Source: a virus
Direction: 5' to 3' (one strand)
IMG/VR virus record: IMGVR_UViG_3300020187_003404
Coordinates: 1 to 41,260 of that record
Length of the DNA: 41,260 bases
Within the stretch, counting starts at the first letter, position 1; every line of letters starts with the position of its first letter. The notes under the pieces were generated by a model that saw only the letters and a program-made list of their open reading frames with translations, was not told the origin of the DNA and made no database searches. Position numbers and translations under genes: made by a program. Below are positions 1 through 8,476 of this stretch, in pieces.

Positions 1-788
1 CTATTTACACCACAAAACACTTTATAGATAATGGTGATGGTATATTAAAGACGACATCACCGGAGGGTTATGTAGCTGTTCAGAATGATGGTAACGCTGT
101 TAAGCTTGTTGATAGATTAGAGTTTAGTGCTGCTAATTTCGGTACTGGTAAGCCAACATCACCAGCTGTAGCAGAACAAGAATCAGTCTATTCAAATCCA
201 CCTAATCGTCGGGTTCACAGCCCGGGTAGTGGACCTGTTGAGAATTTTAAGGATTTATATAATAAACTAATTGCTGAAGATGAAAATGCTGAAACAATTG
301 CTTTATATCCCGGTGGTTACAAGCCGCCAACAAAAGGTCACTACCATTCTTTCGATTACATCTTACAAGATGCAGATAAAGGTGTAATTTTTATAGGTAA
401 GAAAGAAAGAGATGGTATTACAGCTGAGCAATCAAAGCAGATATGGGAAATATATGCAAAATATTTAGGTAAGCCAGTTGAAGTTATTATCTCTGACGTC
501 ACCCCTGTTAAATCTGTATATGATTACGCAGATAATAATAAAGATGTTAATATTATAGTAGGAGCTGGTGATAAAGACGACGATGTAAAGCGGTATGCAT
601 ACTTTGAGAAGAATATAGAAAAATATCCGTTAGTACGTGTCGTAAAAATACCTCTTCAATCAGAAGGTATATCAGGTACAATGACTAGAGAATTAATTGC
701 TTCGGATATCGATAAAGCTATCGACTATTTTACACCTGAAGTATTATCTGCAGAAGATAAAGCTAATATTAAGCAAATATTAAGTTAA
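1..788 (+). CDS. Nucleotidyltransferase-like phage protein, 5' end outside window
   Basis: The frame is open from base 3 to the TAA at 786-788, giving about 261 residues without a start. The C-terminal half reads as an HIGH-type nucleotidyltransferase (cytidylyltransferase-like fold): PGGYKPPTKGHY holds the substrate-binding GH motif, and SGTMTREL near the end fits the ST-x-x-R motif of this superfamily. The N-terminal part (EGYVAV, then KLVDRLEFSAANF) resembles N-terminal domains of large hypothetical proteins in marine T4-like phages. A linker containing NFKDLYNKLIAE joins the halves. That peptide looks like the capsid-targeting N-termini of other genes here, so the gene may be an old fusion; I see no in-frame start codon at the junction. 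The substrate is unknown. The next gene is convergent, two bases away. Confidence 0.6.
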   Translation, partial: IYTTKHFIDNGDGILKTTSPEGYVAVQNDGNAVKLVDRLEFSAANFGTGKPTSPAVAEQESVYSNPPNRRVHSPGSGPVENFKDLYNKLIAEDENAETIALYPGGYKPPTKGHYHSFDYILQDADKGVIFIGKKERDGITAEQSKQIWEIYAKYLGKPVEVIISDVTPVKSVYDYADNNKDVNIIVGAGDKDDDVKRYAYFEKNIEKYPLVRVVKIPLQSEGISGTMTRELIASDIDKAIDYFTPEVLSAEDKANIKQILS

Positions 789-790
789 GC

Positions 791-1444
791 TTAAGCAAAT
801 CCGGTCTTTTTAGCTACTTCATCACCATTTAACCTGTCTACTTCTATACCTCCATCTTCTCCATCTTCTTCATCTTCAACATTAGCATCTAATGCATCGT
901 ATTCTAGTGCATGGTATACAGATGAAAGATAATCAGAAGCTTTTGTAATTTTACTTGCTGTCCAACCTTCTAAGCTACCAACATTAGCAAGATGATTAAA
1001 TAATTTTGTAGCATATTCAGCTGCTTTAAGTAATTCAGCTCTTGCCATATCTATCTCACCATCAAAATCGTCGTCATCTTCTACTTGACTGATGCATGGT
1101 GTTTGACCGCAACCGCAATTTGATTCACCAGCACCATCACCAGCTTGAATATAAACTTCTTCATCGCTATGTGGACGACCACATTCCTCTTCTGGTTTTG
1201 CATAATTCTCAGCATTTTCAGCATTTTTTGTACATTCAGGGCAACCACCGCATGTGCAACCATTTTTACCTTCTTCACATTCTGAATGATCATGATCAGG
1301 CTTCACTAGAGCAAATACAACCTTTGCTCCAGTAGATTGTCCTCCAGGTCCTGGAACGTTGATTGATTTACCAATACCATACCCAAGATTTTCATTTACT
1401 TGTTTATATTGCTCAAAAATTAAATTACTATCAATAGAACCCAT
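791..1444 (-). CDS. Cys-rich acidic late protein, probable virion component
   Basis: This 217-residue protein has two visible parts. Residues about 55-115 carry a cysteine cluster (GCTCGGCPEC, later CGCGQTPC) next to acidic runs, which suggests metal binding. Residues about 130-190 form a helical segment (ARAELLKAAEYATKLF ... ITKASDYLSSVYHALEY) of a kind I associate with a conserved small protein of marine T4-like phages, often listed as structural. The C-terminus is very acidic. The start is supported by a late-promoter box ending exactly 5 nt upstream, divergent from the gene at 1475. The biochemical function is unknown. Confidence 0.7.
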   Translation of the reverse strand: MGSIDSNLIFEQYKQVNENLGYGIGKSINVPGPGGQSTGAKVVFALVKPDHDHSECEEGKNGCTCGGCPECTKNAENAENYAKPEEECGRPHSDEEVYIQAGDGAGESNCGCGQTPCISQVEDDDDFDGEIDMARAELLKAAEYATKLFNHLANVGSLEGWTASKITKASDYLSSVYHALEYDALDANVEDEEDGEDGGIEVDRLNGDEVAKKTGFA

Positions 1445-1449
1445 ATAAT

Positions 1450-1457
1450 TATTTATA
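1450..1457 (-). promoter_or_regulatory. T4-type late promoter box TATAAATA
   Basis: On the minus strand the octamer is a perfect T4 late consensus, TATAAATA, followed by 5 nt and the ATG of the 791-1444 gene. A T4-like late start would fall on the start codon. Confidence 0.65.
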
Positions 1458-1461
1458 CCAG

Positions 1462-1469
1462 ATTAAATA
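1462..1469 (+). promoter_or_regulatory. Late-type promoter box ATTAAATA
   Basis: ATTAAATA is followed by 5 nt and the ATG at 1475. It lies back to back with the minus-strand box at 1450-1457. Confidence 0.55.
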
Positions 1470-1474
1470 ATTTT

Positions 1475-1885
1475 ATGAACTTTAATAAATTATATGAGTC
1501 ATTAATGGAATCCTTACAAGAGGAAGCAAAGAAGTGCTGGGATGGGTATAAAAAAGTACCAGGTATTGCGCGTAGTAAACAAGGTTCATGTAAAAAGAAA
1601 ATTCCAGAAGAAGATGCAGAATATCAAGGTAGGAAGGTAACTCTTAACAAGCCTACCAGGGGAGATGTTAAGAAGTTTAAGGTGTATGTAAAGAACCCTA
1701 AGACTGGTAACGTAAAAAAGGTAAATTTCGGGCACGGAGGTACATCTGCTAAGAAGAGAGGAGAAAAAACGATGAAGATTCGTAAGAGTAATCCAAAAGC
1801 TCGTAAATCTTTTAGGGCTAGACATAAATGCGATCAAAAGAAAGATAAAACAACAGCTGGTTACTGGTCTTGCCGTGCTTGGTAA
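1475..1885 (+). CDS. Basic protein with CWDGYKKVPG motif, possible capsid-internal protein
   Basis: This 136-residue, strongly basic protein is rich in Lys and Arg. It carries CWDGYKKVPG near residue 21, a motif seen in many marine phage hypothetical proteins, and ends with a conserved-looking Cys/His segment (ARHKCDQKKDKTTAGYWSC). The N-terminus MNFNKLYESLMESLQEE resembles the capsid-targeting peptides of T4 internal proteins, with several LxE sites where a prohead protease could cut. With its late promoter and basic charge, a DNA-binding protein packaged in the head is a reasonable inference but unproven. Confidence 0.65.
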   Translation: MNFNKLYESLMESLQEEAKKCWDGYKKVPGIARSKQGSCKKKIPEEDAEYQGRKVTLNKPTRGDVKKFKVYVKNPKTGNVKKVNFGHGGTSAKKRGEKTMKIRKSNPKARKSFRARHKCDQKKDKTTAGYWSCRAW

Positions 1886-1912
1886 AAAGTGGTAATTAAG
1901 TACAACAACGTA

Positions 1913-1920
1913 ATTAAATA
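1913..1920 (+). promoter_or_regulatory. Late-type promoter box ATTAAATA
   Basis: ATTAAATA, 5 nt, then the ATG at 1926. Confidence 0.55.
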
Positions 1921-1925
1921 ATAGT

Positions 1926-2813
1926 ATGAGTATAAAAACATCATTAAATACCCCGGAAAATACTCTCAACTACATGAAATATGTTGAGATTGAGAATGAT
2001 ACTCGCTACCCTGCAGTTACAGGAGGGGCAGGTCAAGGAGTTTTTAATAAATCAGCTGTCTTAGTACAGCAAGTCGACCCTCTTGGTTTAGATATCGGCG
2101 GTCAATCAGGTATTGATTATGTTGAAAAATTTGGTGCTAATTTAGAACTTGGGAATGACTTAGAAACTATATGGGAGACAGGTGGTCTATATACCTTTTT
2201 AACTACTGCTGGTCCAATTTCAGCGGTAAGTACAGATGCTACAGATAATCAAGCGGGTACAGGAGCACGTGAGATAGAAATTTTAGGTCTTGATGAGAAT
2301 TATGAAACCATAACTGAGCTGATTTCAACTAATGCGACTGATGGCCGGAATGGTGGTCCTGTATCTACTCAAAACTTTTTAAGACTCTACAGAGCTAGAG
2401 TAACTAAAGCAGGTTCAACTGGTACCAATGATAGTGTTATAACGATGAAATCAGGTGGTATAACGGTAGTTACAATAGGCACGCATGGTACCGGTGCCAA
2501 TGAAGAAGGTTTTGGTCAATCACAGACAGGAGTATACACTATACCTGCAGGTAAGACGGGGTATTTAACGCAGTGGACCATGGGATGTAGCCGATATAAT
2601 GAAGGGGTAAATGCCTTTATTTATGTAAGACCAATTAACGGGAATGGTACTACATCTATATTAGATAATGTCTTCTTTATCGGTAATACAATAAAAGATT
2701 ATAAAGTACCACTACCTCTAAAGGAGAAAACCGATATCGAAATCAGAGCATATAACGGCGCAACTGGCGTACCTGTCAACACTACGTTTAATATAATCTT
2801 AGTAGATAATTAA
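1926..2813 (+). CDS. Probable virion structural protein
   Basis: This 295-residue protein is rich in Gly, Thr, Asn and Ile/Val with few Cys or Lys clusters, the profile of a beta-rich virion protein. It has no signal peptide or enzyme motif. Segments such as GGQSGIDYVEKFG and YTIPAGKTGYLTQW are of the kind found in conserved structural proteins of marine phages. It has its own late-type box 5 nt upstream and is followed by two further late genes. Its GC content is clearly higher than that of the island that follows (28 of 60 in one sampled line). The exact part (neck, fibre, decoration) cannot be told. Confidence 0.6.
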   Translation: MSIKTSLNTPENTLNYMKYVEIENDTRYPAVTGGAGQGVFNKSAVLVQQVDPLGLDIGGQSGIDYVEKFGANLELGNDLETIWETGGLYTFLTTAGPISAVSTDATDNQAGTGAREIEILGLDENYETITELISTNATDGRNGGPVSTQNFLRLYRARVTKAGSTGTNDSVITMKSGGITVVTIGTHGTGANEEGFGQSQTGVYTIPAGKTGYLTQWTMGCSRYNEGVNAFIYVRPINGNGTTSILDNVFFIGNTIKDYKVPLPLKEKTDIEIRAYNGATGVPVNTTFNIILVDN

Positions 2814-2840
2814 TGCAAGGTAGTAAAGTTGTATATTAAT

Positions 2841-2848
2841 AATAAATA
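2841..2848 (+). promoter_or_regulatory. Late-type promoter box AATAAATA
   Basis: AATAAATA, 5 nt, then the ATG at 2854. It may also drive 3441-4262 and the start of the sugar island, which have no box of their own. Confidence 0.5.
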
Positions 2849-2853
2849 ATAAT

Positions 2854-3438
2854 ATGGCAGATACAGGTACAGGCTTTATCCCGTTAACGGGTGAGATTAA
2901 ATTTAGTGATTTAAATGCGGTTAGAAGTAAAGGTAATTCACAGGGTGGTGTTACACCAGATAAGCCTAATTCTCAAATATCAGAAACAGCTGATTTTTAT
3001 GAGACGGATCAAGCTTTCTTTCCAGGTAATCAAGATATAGAACCACGTATTAAATTTAGTGAGTTTAGACAAGCAAATATATTAACAGCTACCTCTATAA
3101 AAAGTTATAAAGAAACTCCAAGTACTTACGGTAACACTAATGATGGTAATATACAGATCGATATGGATACAACGACAGTAGTACCACAAGGTAACGCTAA
3201 ATTGATTGATGTAATTGTTGATGGTAGTGCATACAGTGTGAATGTTAATAGTTTTACAGATGGTAAATTTGGAATAGGTAAAAATCAAGCAATTAATAAA
3301 ACATTACAACCAAGTGTATATAATTTATTAATCAGAAATACACAAACTACAAACACTATTAGACAGTTTGGTATTAGTATATCATACGGCGGTTCAAATC
3401 CAGTATCTGAGTTTAATAACGTTCAATTACACAATTAA
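2854..3438 (+). CDS. Probable virion or tail-associated structural protein
   Basis: A 194-residue protein with two similar short motifs, GEIKFSDLNAVR (residues about 13-24) and PRIKFSEFRQAN (about 66-77), which look like an internal repeat of the IxFSxL peptide found in phage fibre and baseplate-associated proteins. The rest is Asn/Thr/Ser-rich and beta-like. It is driven by a late-type box and followed 2 nt later by 3441. The functional label is inferred from composition and context. Confidence 0.5.
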   Translation: MADTGTGFIPLTGEIKFSDLNAVRSKGNSQGGVTPDKPNSQISETADFYETDQAFFPGNQDIEPRIKFSEFRQANILTATSIKSYKETPSTYGNTNDGNIQIDMDTTTVVPQGNAKLIDVIVDGSAYSVNVNSFTDGKFGIGKNQAINKTLQPSVYNLLIRNTQTTNTIRQFGISISYGGSNPVSEFNNVQLHN

Positions 3439-3440
3439 TC

Positions 3441-4262
3441 ATGACACATAAAGAGTATATATACCAATTTACAAAAAAATATGTATTAAAATTACAATAT
3501 ATAGAACCTAACTTAAATAATAGAGCGGTTGAATGCTATATTACAAATAAGGTTGAATTAATACCTACTAAACCAGCTGAATATGAGATTGAAGATGAGG
3601 ATAATTGGGTATTTTTTAATTTAAGTCTACAAACATATCAAATATTTCCTATAGATAATATTCAGGTAATTCAATATCCAGATTTTAAAAATATTGAACA
3701 TATAAATGAAATATTAAATTGTAATGATGATAAAATTATTGCAGATTTTAATAATTGTGCAATTGAACGTATTAATAATCAACATGAAGATTATACTAAA
3801 ATTGTTAATATAAGTAAACAATTTACATCTAATATATCTGACTCTTTAATTAATTTATATAAAAAATATTTTATGTCATATTTATTAACTGATACTCAAA
3901 TAATATTTAATTTAATATTTGGTATAACACCAGAGAGTTATATTACAAATACATTTGATATAAAAAGAATAAGGCAGAAGTGGTTTGAAGTATTAAATCA
4001 CTATGCAGATAAAGCTATAATCACGTTAAATGCTGAAAAAACTAAGATGGTGGAACAAGATGATAAAGATGAAATTGACATTATAATTGAAATGGTAAAT
4101 ACTACAGTTGAAGAAAATAAGACTGAATATGAAGATGTTGATAACCTTCAAGATATATTTGAATCATGGCCTCCTATATTATTACCTTATCCTGATTTTA
4201 TATGTGATAATGACGATAATGATACCACATATCAGGATACTATGTGGGCTTTAACGACATAA
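3441..4262 (+). CDS. Unrecognised acidic protein in the late cluster
   Basis: I do not recognise this 273-residue protein. It is rich in Asp, Glu, Asn and Ile, has a hydrophobic helix-like stretch near residues 145-165 (YKKYFMSYLLTDTQIIFNLI), and ends in an acidic Asp/Asn run. No enzyme motif is visible. It follows the gene at 2854 with only 2 nt between them and has no promoter box, so it is probably co-transcribed. Its low GC resembles the sugar island downstream more than the structural genes upstream. Confidence 0.55.
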   Translation: MTHKEYIYQFTKKYVLKLQYIEPNLNNRAVECYITNKVELIPTKPAEYEIEDEDNWVFFNLSLQTYQIFPIDNIQVIQYPDFKNIEHINEILNCNDDKIIADFNNCAIERINNQHEDYTKIVNISKQFTSNISDSLINLYKKYFMSYLLTDTQIIFNLIFGITPESYITNTFDIKRIRQKWFEVLNHYADKAIITLNAEKTKMVEQDDKDEIDIIIEMVNTTVEENKTEYEDVDNLQDIFESWPPILLPYPDFICDNDDNDTTYQDTMWALTT

Positions 4263-4266
4263 TTAA

Positions 4267-5106
4267 ATGAATGATGATATAATATATCATCGCGATCACC
4301 AGCTTGAAATAAAAAATAGTGGTGATGATATGCTACAAAGTGTTCAGATAAACCCCACTGAATTATGTAATAGAACATGCTCTTTTTGTCCGAGACATGA
4401 TAAAAATATATACCCTAATCAAAATAAACATATTCAGGTCAAGACTGTTGAAAATTTATGTATTGCATTAAAGGAAATGAAATTCAATAATCGAGTAGGT
4501 TTTGTAGGTTTTGGAGAACCTCTACTTTGTAAGACTCTTATACAATGTATAAGAAAAGTTAAAGAAATTATACCTGATATCAAATGGTTAGAAGTTAATA
4601 CAAATGGTGATAAACTTACAACTAGTTACATTAAAGAATTAGCTACTGCAGGTTGTACACATATTATTGTAAGTATGTATGATAGTGATAAAACTGATTT
4701 TTTTAATATAATGAAGGGTGATATAAAAATTAAATTTGTTTTTAGGCATCATTATAATCACCAAAATGAATATAATTTAAATATTGTAAATAGGAGTGAT
4801 TTATTATCAGGTTGTGATAAAATTTACAATACAAATCCATGTAATATACCTTTTTATAAACTGTTTATTGATTGGAATGGAGATGTATTATTATGTGAAA
4901 ATAACTGGAAAAAAGATGTAATTTTTGGTAATATAAATGAAGAAAGTTTATCAGATATATGGTATGGTAGTAAAATTAATACATATAGAAACGTGTTGAT
5001 AAACAATAGAGATATCAGACCATGTAAAAACTGCTCTATCGGTGGTAAATATCGTGATAGAGGTAATAAATCAGTAGAATTGTATATAAAAAATGTTAAG
5101 AGCTGA
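4267..5106 (+). CDS. Radical SAM protein with SPASM-type C-terminus
   Basis: The radical SAM motif CX3CX2C is at Cys34, Cys38 and Cys41 (ELCNRTCSFCPRH), followed by GFGEPLL (the GGEP-like SAM-binding element) and EVNTNG. A second cysteine set in the C-terminal third (SGCDKIYNTNPC, DVLLCENNW, PCKNCSIGG) is typical of SPASM/Twitch auxiliary iron-sulfur domains. At 279 residues it is shorter than most SPASM maturases. Such enzymes modify peptides or carry out difficult sugar and aminoglycoside chemistry; no precursor peptide is evident, and the neighbours are sugar enzymes, so a small-molecule or sugar substrate is more likely. It overlaps 5093 by 14 nt. Confidence 0.8.
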   Translation: MNDDIIYHRDHQLEIKNSGDDMLQSVQINPTELCNRTCSFCPRHDKNIYPNQNKHIQVKTVENLCIALKEMKFNNRVGFVGFGEPLLCKTLIQCIRKVKEIIPDIKWLEVNTNGDKLTTSYIKELATAGCTHIIVSMYDSDKTDFFNIMKGDIKIKFVFRHHYNHQNEYNLNIVNRSDLLSGCDKIYNTNPCNIPFYKLFIDWNGDVLLCENNWKKDVIFGNINEESLSDIWYGSKINTYRNVLINNRDIRPCKNCSIGGKYRDRGNKSVELYIKNVKS

Positions 5107-6085
5107 AAAATATTTAGAAAATTATTATACTAAATATCCAAAAGATTATTATAATAATTTTTTACAATCATTTGGTTGTTGGATGTACTATGACAAATTT
5201 CTTAATGATCTAAAAAAATTTGAACAATCTAATAGCAATATAGATTTTTTTTATAAAATAGTAGATTTTTATTATAAAAAACATACACAAAATCTTAAAT
5301 CTTATAATAAAAGTACTATAATTAAATCAGTATTAAAGACAAATTTAAAACAATATAGTCAATTAAAAAAACAAGATTTTAAAGTAAATGTAACAACTAC
5401 TAACTCACGATCTCCAGATAAATTAGTAGGTATATATAATTTTAAAATAAAAAAATATAAAATTAATTGTAATAGAGATATAAAAAAACGAAAAATAATT
5501 TTTTATTATAAAACAGGTGATACATTTCATACTAACTATAACGAATCTGAAAAGGTAGGTACTGATATATTTCAGTTATGCCTTTTATATAAAATAGTTG
5601 AAAAAATGATTAATGATAGATTAATACGAAATTTTAATGATGTTCTGATAACTCCTAAGTATGAAAATCATGAACCAGAATTTTTAACTAAAGATTTGAA
5701 TTTTAATGTAAAATATTTTAAACATACAGAATACATAAATCAAATGTGTTTATACTCGAATCCTTTCCACTTTTACGGTGGTAATATAGAAGCAGGGTTT
5801 GCTAAATCAAAACCAATGATATGTTCTACTCTAGCAATACAAAAACCTTATGTTAATAACTTAGAGGATTATATGTATATGCCTTTTTATTATGCAAAAG
5901 GTAAAGTTTTTGATCAGGAAATTAAAATAGATGGTTATGATGGTGATAAAGAATTGCAAATGAGATGGGGTGAAAAAGGACATAATTACTGCCAGAGAAT
6001 GATGAAACATGCAAAAAATAATTCAATTGATTCATTATTTAAGACGTTTATTAATAGATTGGTTTTACTGGATAATATGATGTAA
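5093..6085 (+). CDS. Unknown protein in the first sugar island
   Basis: I do not recognise this 330-residue protein. It is very rich in Lys, Asn, Tyr and Phe, reflecting the low GC. A glycine-containing segment (NPFHFYGGNIEAGFAKSKPM, residues about 223-242) and CSTLAIQKPY stand out as possible core motifs. No DxD, Walker or Rossmann signature is seen. It lies between a radical SAM gene and a glycosyltransferase gene, overlapping the former by 14 nt, so it is probably part of the same pathway. A divergent glycosyltransferase cannot be excluded. Confidence 0.55.
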   Translation: MLRAEKYLENYYTKYPKDYYNNFLQSFGCWMYYDKFLNDLKKFEQSNSNIDFFYKIVDFYYKKHTQNLKSYNKSTIIKSVLKTNLKQYSQLKKQDFKVNVTTTNSRSPDKLVGIYNFKIKKYKINCNRDIKKRKIIFYYKTGDTFHTNYNESEKVGTDIFQLCLLYKIVEKMINDRLIRNFNDVLITPKYENHEPEFLTKDLNFNVKYFKHTEYINQMCLYSNPFHFYGGNIEAGFAKSKPMICSTLAIQKPYVNNLEDYMYMPFYYAKGKVFDQEIKIDGYDGDKELQMRWGEKGHNYCQRMMKHAKNNSIDSLFKTFINRLVLLDNMM

Positions 6086-6088
6086 ATA
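6081..6088 (+). promoter_or_regulatory. Late-like box TGTAAATA overlapping a stop codon
   Basis: TGTAAATA contains the stop of the preceding gene and is followed by 5 nt and the GTG start at 6094. It is weaker than other late boxes but at the same spacing. Confidence 0.3.
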
Positions 6089-6093
6089 ATAAA

Positions 6094-6759
6094 GTGATTA
6101 ACATATATATAGGTTACGATGAACATCATTCGATTACATATGATGCATGCAAATTTAGTATAATAAAAGGTAACAGTAAATATGATATAAACGTTATACC
6201 TATCAACTACAATACTATCAACAGTTATGATAGAATTATGGATAAATATGAATCTACGCAATTTTCTTTTGCTCGATTTTGGGTACCGTATGAAAGTAAT
6301 TATAAAGGTATCAGTATTTTCTGTGATAGTGATTTTATTTTTATGGATTCAATTGATAATTTAATTGATTTATATGATGATCGTTATGCAATTATGTGTT
6401 GTCAACATAATTATACACCTAATAGTGATATAAAGATGAATGGTAAAATCCAGTCATCATATCCTAGAAAAAACTGGAGTAGTTTAATGATATTCAATAA
6501 CGAACATCCAAAAAATAAGACTTTAAACCCATTAACTCTTAATAATCAATCTGGCGCATTTCTACATAGATTTAACTGGTTAGATGATAATGAAATAGGT
6601 TCTTTACCCCTCGATTGGAATTATCTCGTAGGATATTATACTGGTAAAGATCCGAAAGCTTTACATTACACAGATGGTGGACCATGGTTAAAAGGCTATG
6701 AAAATTGTAAGTATAGTGATATATGGTATGAACATAAAAATAAAATATGCAAAAAATGA
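6094..6759 (+). CDS. GT-A fold glycosyltransferase (GT8-like)
   Basis: The protein begins with GTG and has 221 residues. IYIGYDEHHSI at the N-terminus, SFARFWVPY near residue 58 and the FCDSDFIFMD segment (DxD at 78-80, the metal and nucleotide-sugar site) fit a compact GT8-like glycosyltransferase of a kind seen in phages and capsule loci. LHYTDGGPW near the C-terminus resembles the HFxGxxKPW element that closes the active site. The GTG start is supported by a TAAATA box 5 nt upstream. The next gene overlaps by ATGA. Donor and acceptor are unknown. Confidence 0.75.
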   Translation: MINIYIGYDEHHSITYDACKFSIIKGNSKYDINVIPINYNTINSYDRIMDKYESTQFSFARFWVPYESNYKGISIFCDSDFIFMDSIDNLIDLYDDRYAIMCCQHNYTPNSDIKMNGKIQSSYPRKNWSSLMIFNNEHPKNKTLNPLTLNNQSGAFLHRFNWLDDNEIGSLPLDWNYLVGYYTGKDPKALHYTDGGPWLKGYENCKYSDIWYEHKNKICKK

Positions 6760-7703
6760 ATCAAATAGATAATTATATTCTTAAATGTCAACAAAAAAAT
6801 GATCCACGTTTTAATGAAAGTTTAGAACTAGAAGATTTTGGTACAACTATCAATATGCAAACAATATTTGTTTGCAATTTAAATTGTTTTTTCTGTCGTG
6901 GATCGATTAATAATATTGATGAAATATCAAAAACGCAGACTATGCCTCAATCATCTTTTGAAATTTTTATTAAAAAAATTACTGATTATGGTATCAATCA
7001 TATTCAAATAACTCCTGCAGTTGGTGAACCATTAATTGATAAAGATATAAAGGAAAAAATACTTTTCTTAGAAAATAATGATAAAATTAAATATTATATG
7101 TTAACTACAAATCTTACACAGTTAAAAAGTGAACATATTGAACTATTTAAACAATGTAAAAAATTATATTTAACAGTTTCAATATATGGTTATGATAAAG
7201 AAAGTTATATTAAAAATACTGGTAGAGATAGATTTTCAAAATTTATTGAAAATTTTAAAATCATAAAAGAATTATTTATGAAAAAGGAAACCGGTAGTTT
7301 ATTAGAATTGAATATAAGATGTGACCGTAATTATGATTCAACATTCCCCAAAACAAAGTTATTTTATATGATATATCAAATGATTACTAGTGATAATATA
7401 TCAATAAATACTGCAGAAGTATATAATACTAATAGAGCTAATAATTTATCAAATTTCGAATATGTTAAAAGAAAGCGATCAGGTGTTTGCCCTTTTGGAC
7501 CAGGTGATGGTGGTGGTATATTACCTAATGGTGATTTTTTATTCTGTCCATTTAACGATCTAAAGAAGGAAGGTGTAATGGGTAATTTATTTAAACAGTC
7601 TTTAGAAGAAATTTATTCTAGTAAGATGTGGAAAGAGTTAATTGAAAATCAAACAAACGATAAATATACGGGAATATGCGAAAAATGTACAGAGACTTGG
7701 TAG
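6756..7703 (+). CDS. Radical SAM/SPASM-like enzyme
   Basis: The start is taken at the ATG overlapping the previous stop (ATGA); a start 9 nt upstream is also open. Cys40, Cys44 and Cys47 form CX3CX2C (FVCNLNCFFCRG). ITPAVGEPLI replaces the usual GGEP element. The C-terminal part has further cysteines (GVCPFGPGDGGG, FLFCPFND, GICEKCTETW), consistent with an auxiliary cluster, and the GILPNGDFLFC pattern is typical of SPASM domains. It is the second such enzyme of the island and only distantly similar to the one at 4267. The substrate is unknown; a sugar or lipid-linked intermediate is an inference. Confidence 0.8.
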   Translation: MNQIDNYILKCQQKNDPRFNESLELEDFGTTINMQTIFVCNLNCFFCRGSINNIDEISKTQTMPQSSFEIFIKKITDYGINHIQITPAVGEPLIDKDIKEKILFLENNDKIKYYMLTTNLTQLKSEHIELFKQCKKLYLTVSIYGYDKESYIKNTGRDRFSKFIENFKIIKELFMKKETGSLLELNIRCDRNYDSTFPKTKLFYMIYQMITSDNISINTAEVYNTNRANNLSNFEYVKRKRSGVCPFGPGDGGGILPNGDFLFCPFNDLKKEGVMGNLFKQSLEEIYSSKMWKELIENQTNDKYTGICEKCTETW

Positions 7704-8476
7704 ATAAAAATATAATTACATTTACAACTGATAGTAATTATTTACCGTTTGCAAAAATATTAATAAATTCTATATTGCAAAATACCCCATCAGTAGAAAT
7801 ATTAGGTAGATTTGTTAACTGTAGTGATGAACAGCTAGATACAGTTAATGGTATACATATATATAGAGATAATAAAGAACTTTCAACAAAAAGAGACTTA
7901 CTAACAAAACAACATTTATATGCAACAGATGATTTTGTGTACTGCAATAAAACAGATGTTCAGCCAGTAAGATTATATTATAGTGAACTTATTTCATACT
8001 GTTCAAATATTAAATTTGATACTATCAATACATTGTTAGGTATAGGTGTGAAGTCAGTTATATATCTAGATGTTGATAGTATAGTAAGAGGTGATTTAAA
8101 TAAACTATTTCTTGAGTTAACTAAAAATGATTTTTGTTTTTATAAAGACATACCATATAGTGAACAATTTAAAGGTAGTAAACGATTAGAATATAATAAT
8201 TTTCTTTATCATGGCGGTCTTATAGGTGTCAATAATAACAAACAAACAAAAAAAATTATCAAGAATATAACAAATGAAGTATTGGAGGATATTTTTGATT
8301 GGGATATAGATGAAAGAATTCTACCTACAATAATACAAAATGATTTTAATATAATTAATATAAATAAAAAGTATAAAGATGAAGATTTAGACATAAAATC
8401 TATTGTGTGGTCTGGTTCTGGTAAGACTAAATTTACAAATAATTTATATATAAATGAATGTAAAAAGTATAAATGA
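7676..8476 (+). CDS. GT8-like glycosyltransferase, paralogue 1
   Basis: The protein opens with IITFTTDSNYLPFAKILINS, a typical first beta-alpha unit of GT-A nucleotide-sugar transferases, and has the metal-binding DxD in IYLDVDSIVRGDL (around residues 130-139). The last 30 residues contain KYKDEDLD and VWSGSGKTKF, a Y-K-D ... WSG ... K signature shared with the genes at 8454 and 14783, so these are paralogues. It overlaps the previous gene by 28 nt, or 19 nt if the ATG at 7685 is used. Sugar specificity is unknown. Confidence 0.7.
   Translation: MRKMYRDLVDKNIITFTTDSNYLPFAKILINSILQNTPSVEILGRFVNCSDEQLDTVNGIHIYRDNKELSTKRDLLTKQHLYATDDFVYCNKTDVQPVRLYYSELISYCSNIKFDTINTLLGIGVKSVIYLDVDSIVRGDLNKLFLELTKNDFCFYKDIPYSEQFKGSKRLEYNNFLYHGGLIGVNNNKQTKKIIKNITNEVLEDIFDWDIDERILPTIIQNDFNIININKKYKDEDLDIKSIVWSGSGKTKFTNNLYINECKKYK

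Noticed and set aside
788-795. Short palindrome TTAAGCTTAA between convergent genes as a terminator
   Set aside because: The stem is AT-only and very short, without a T-run.
1081-1335. Two open frames inside the Cys-rich gene
   Set aside because: They have Lys/Val/His-biased composition typical of shadow frames and no start signal, whereas the 791-1444 frame has a promoter box and coherent domains.
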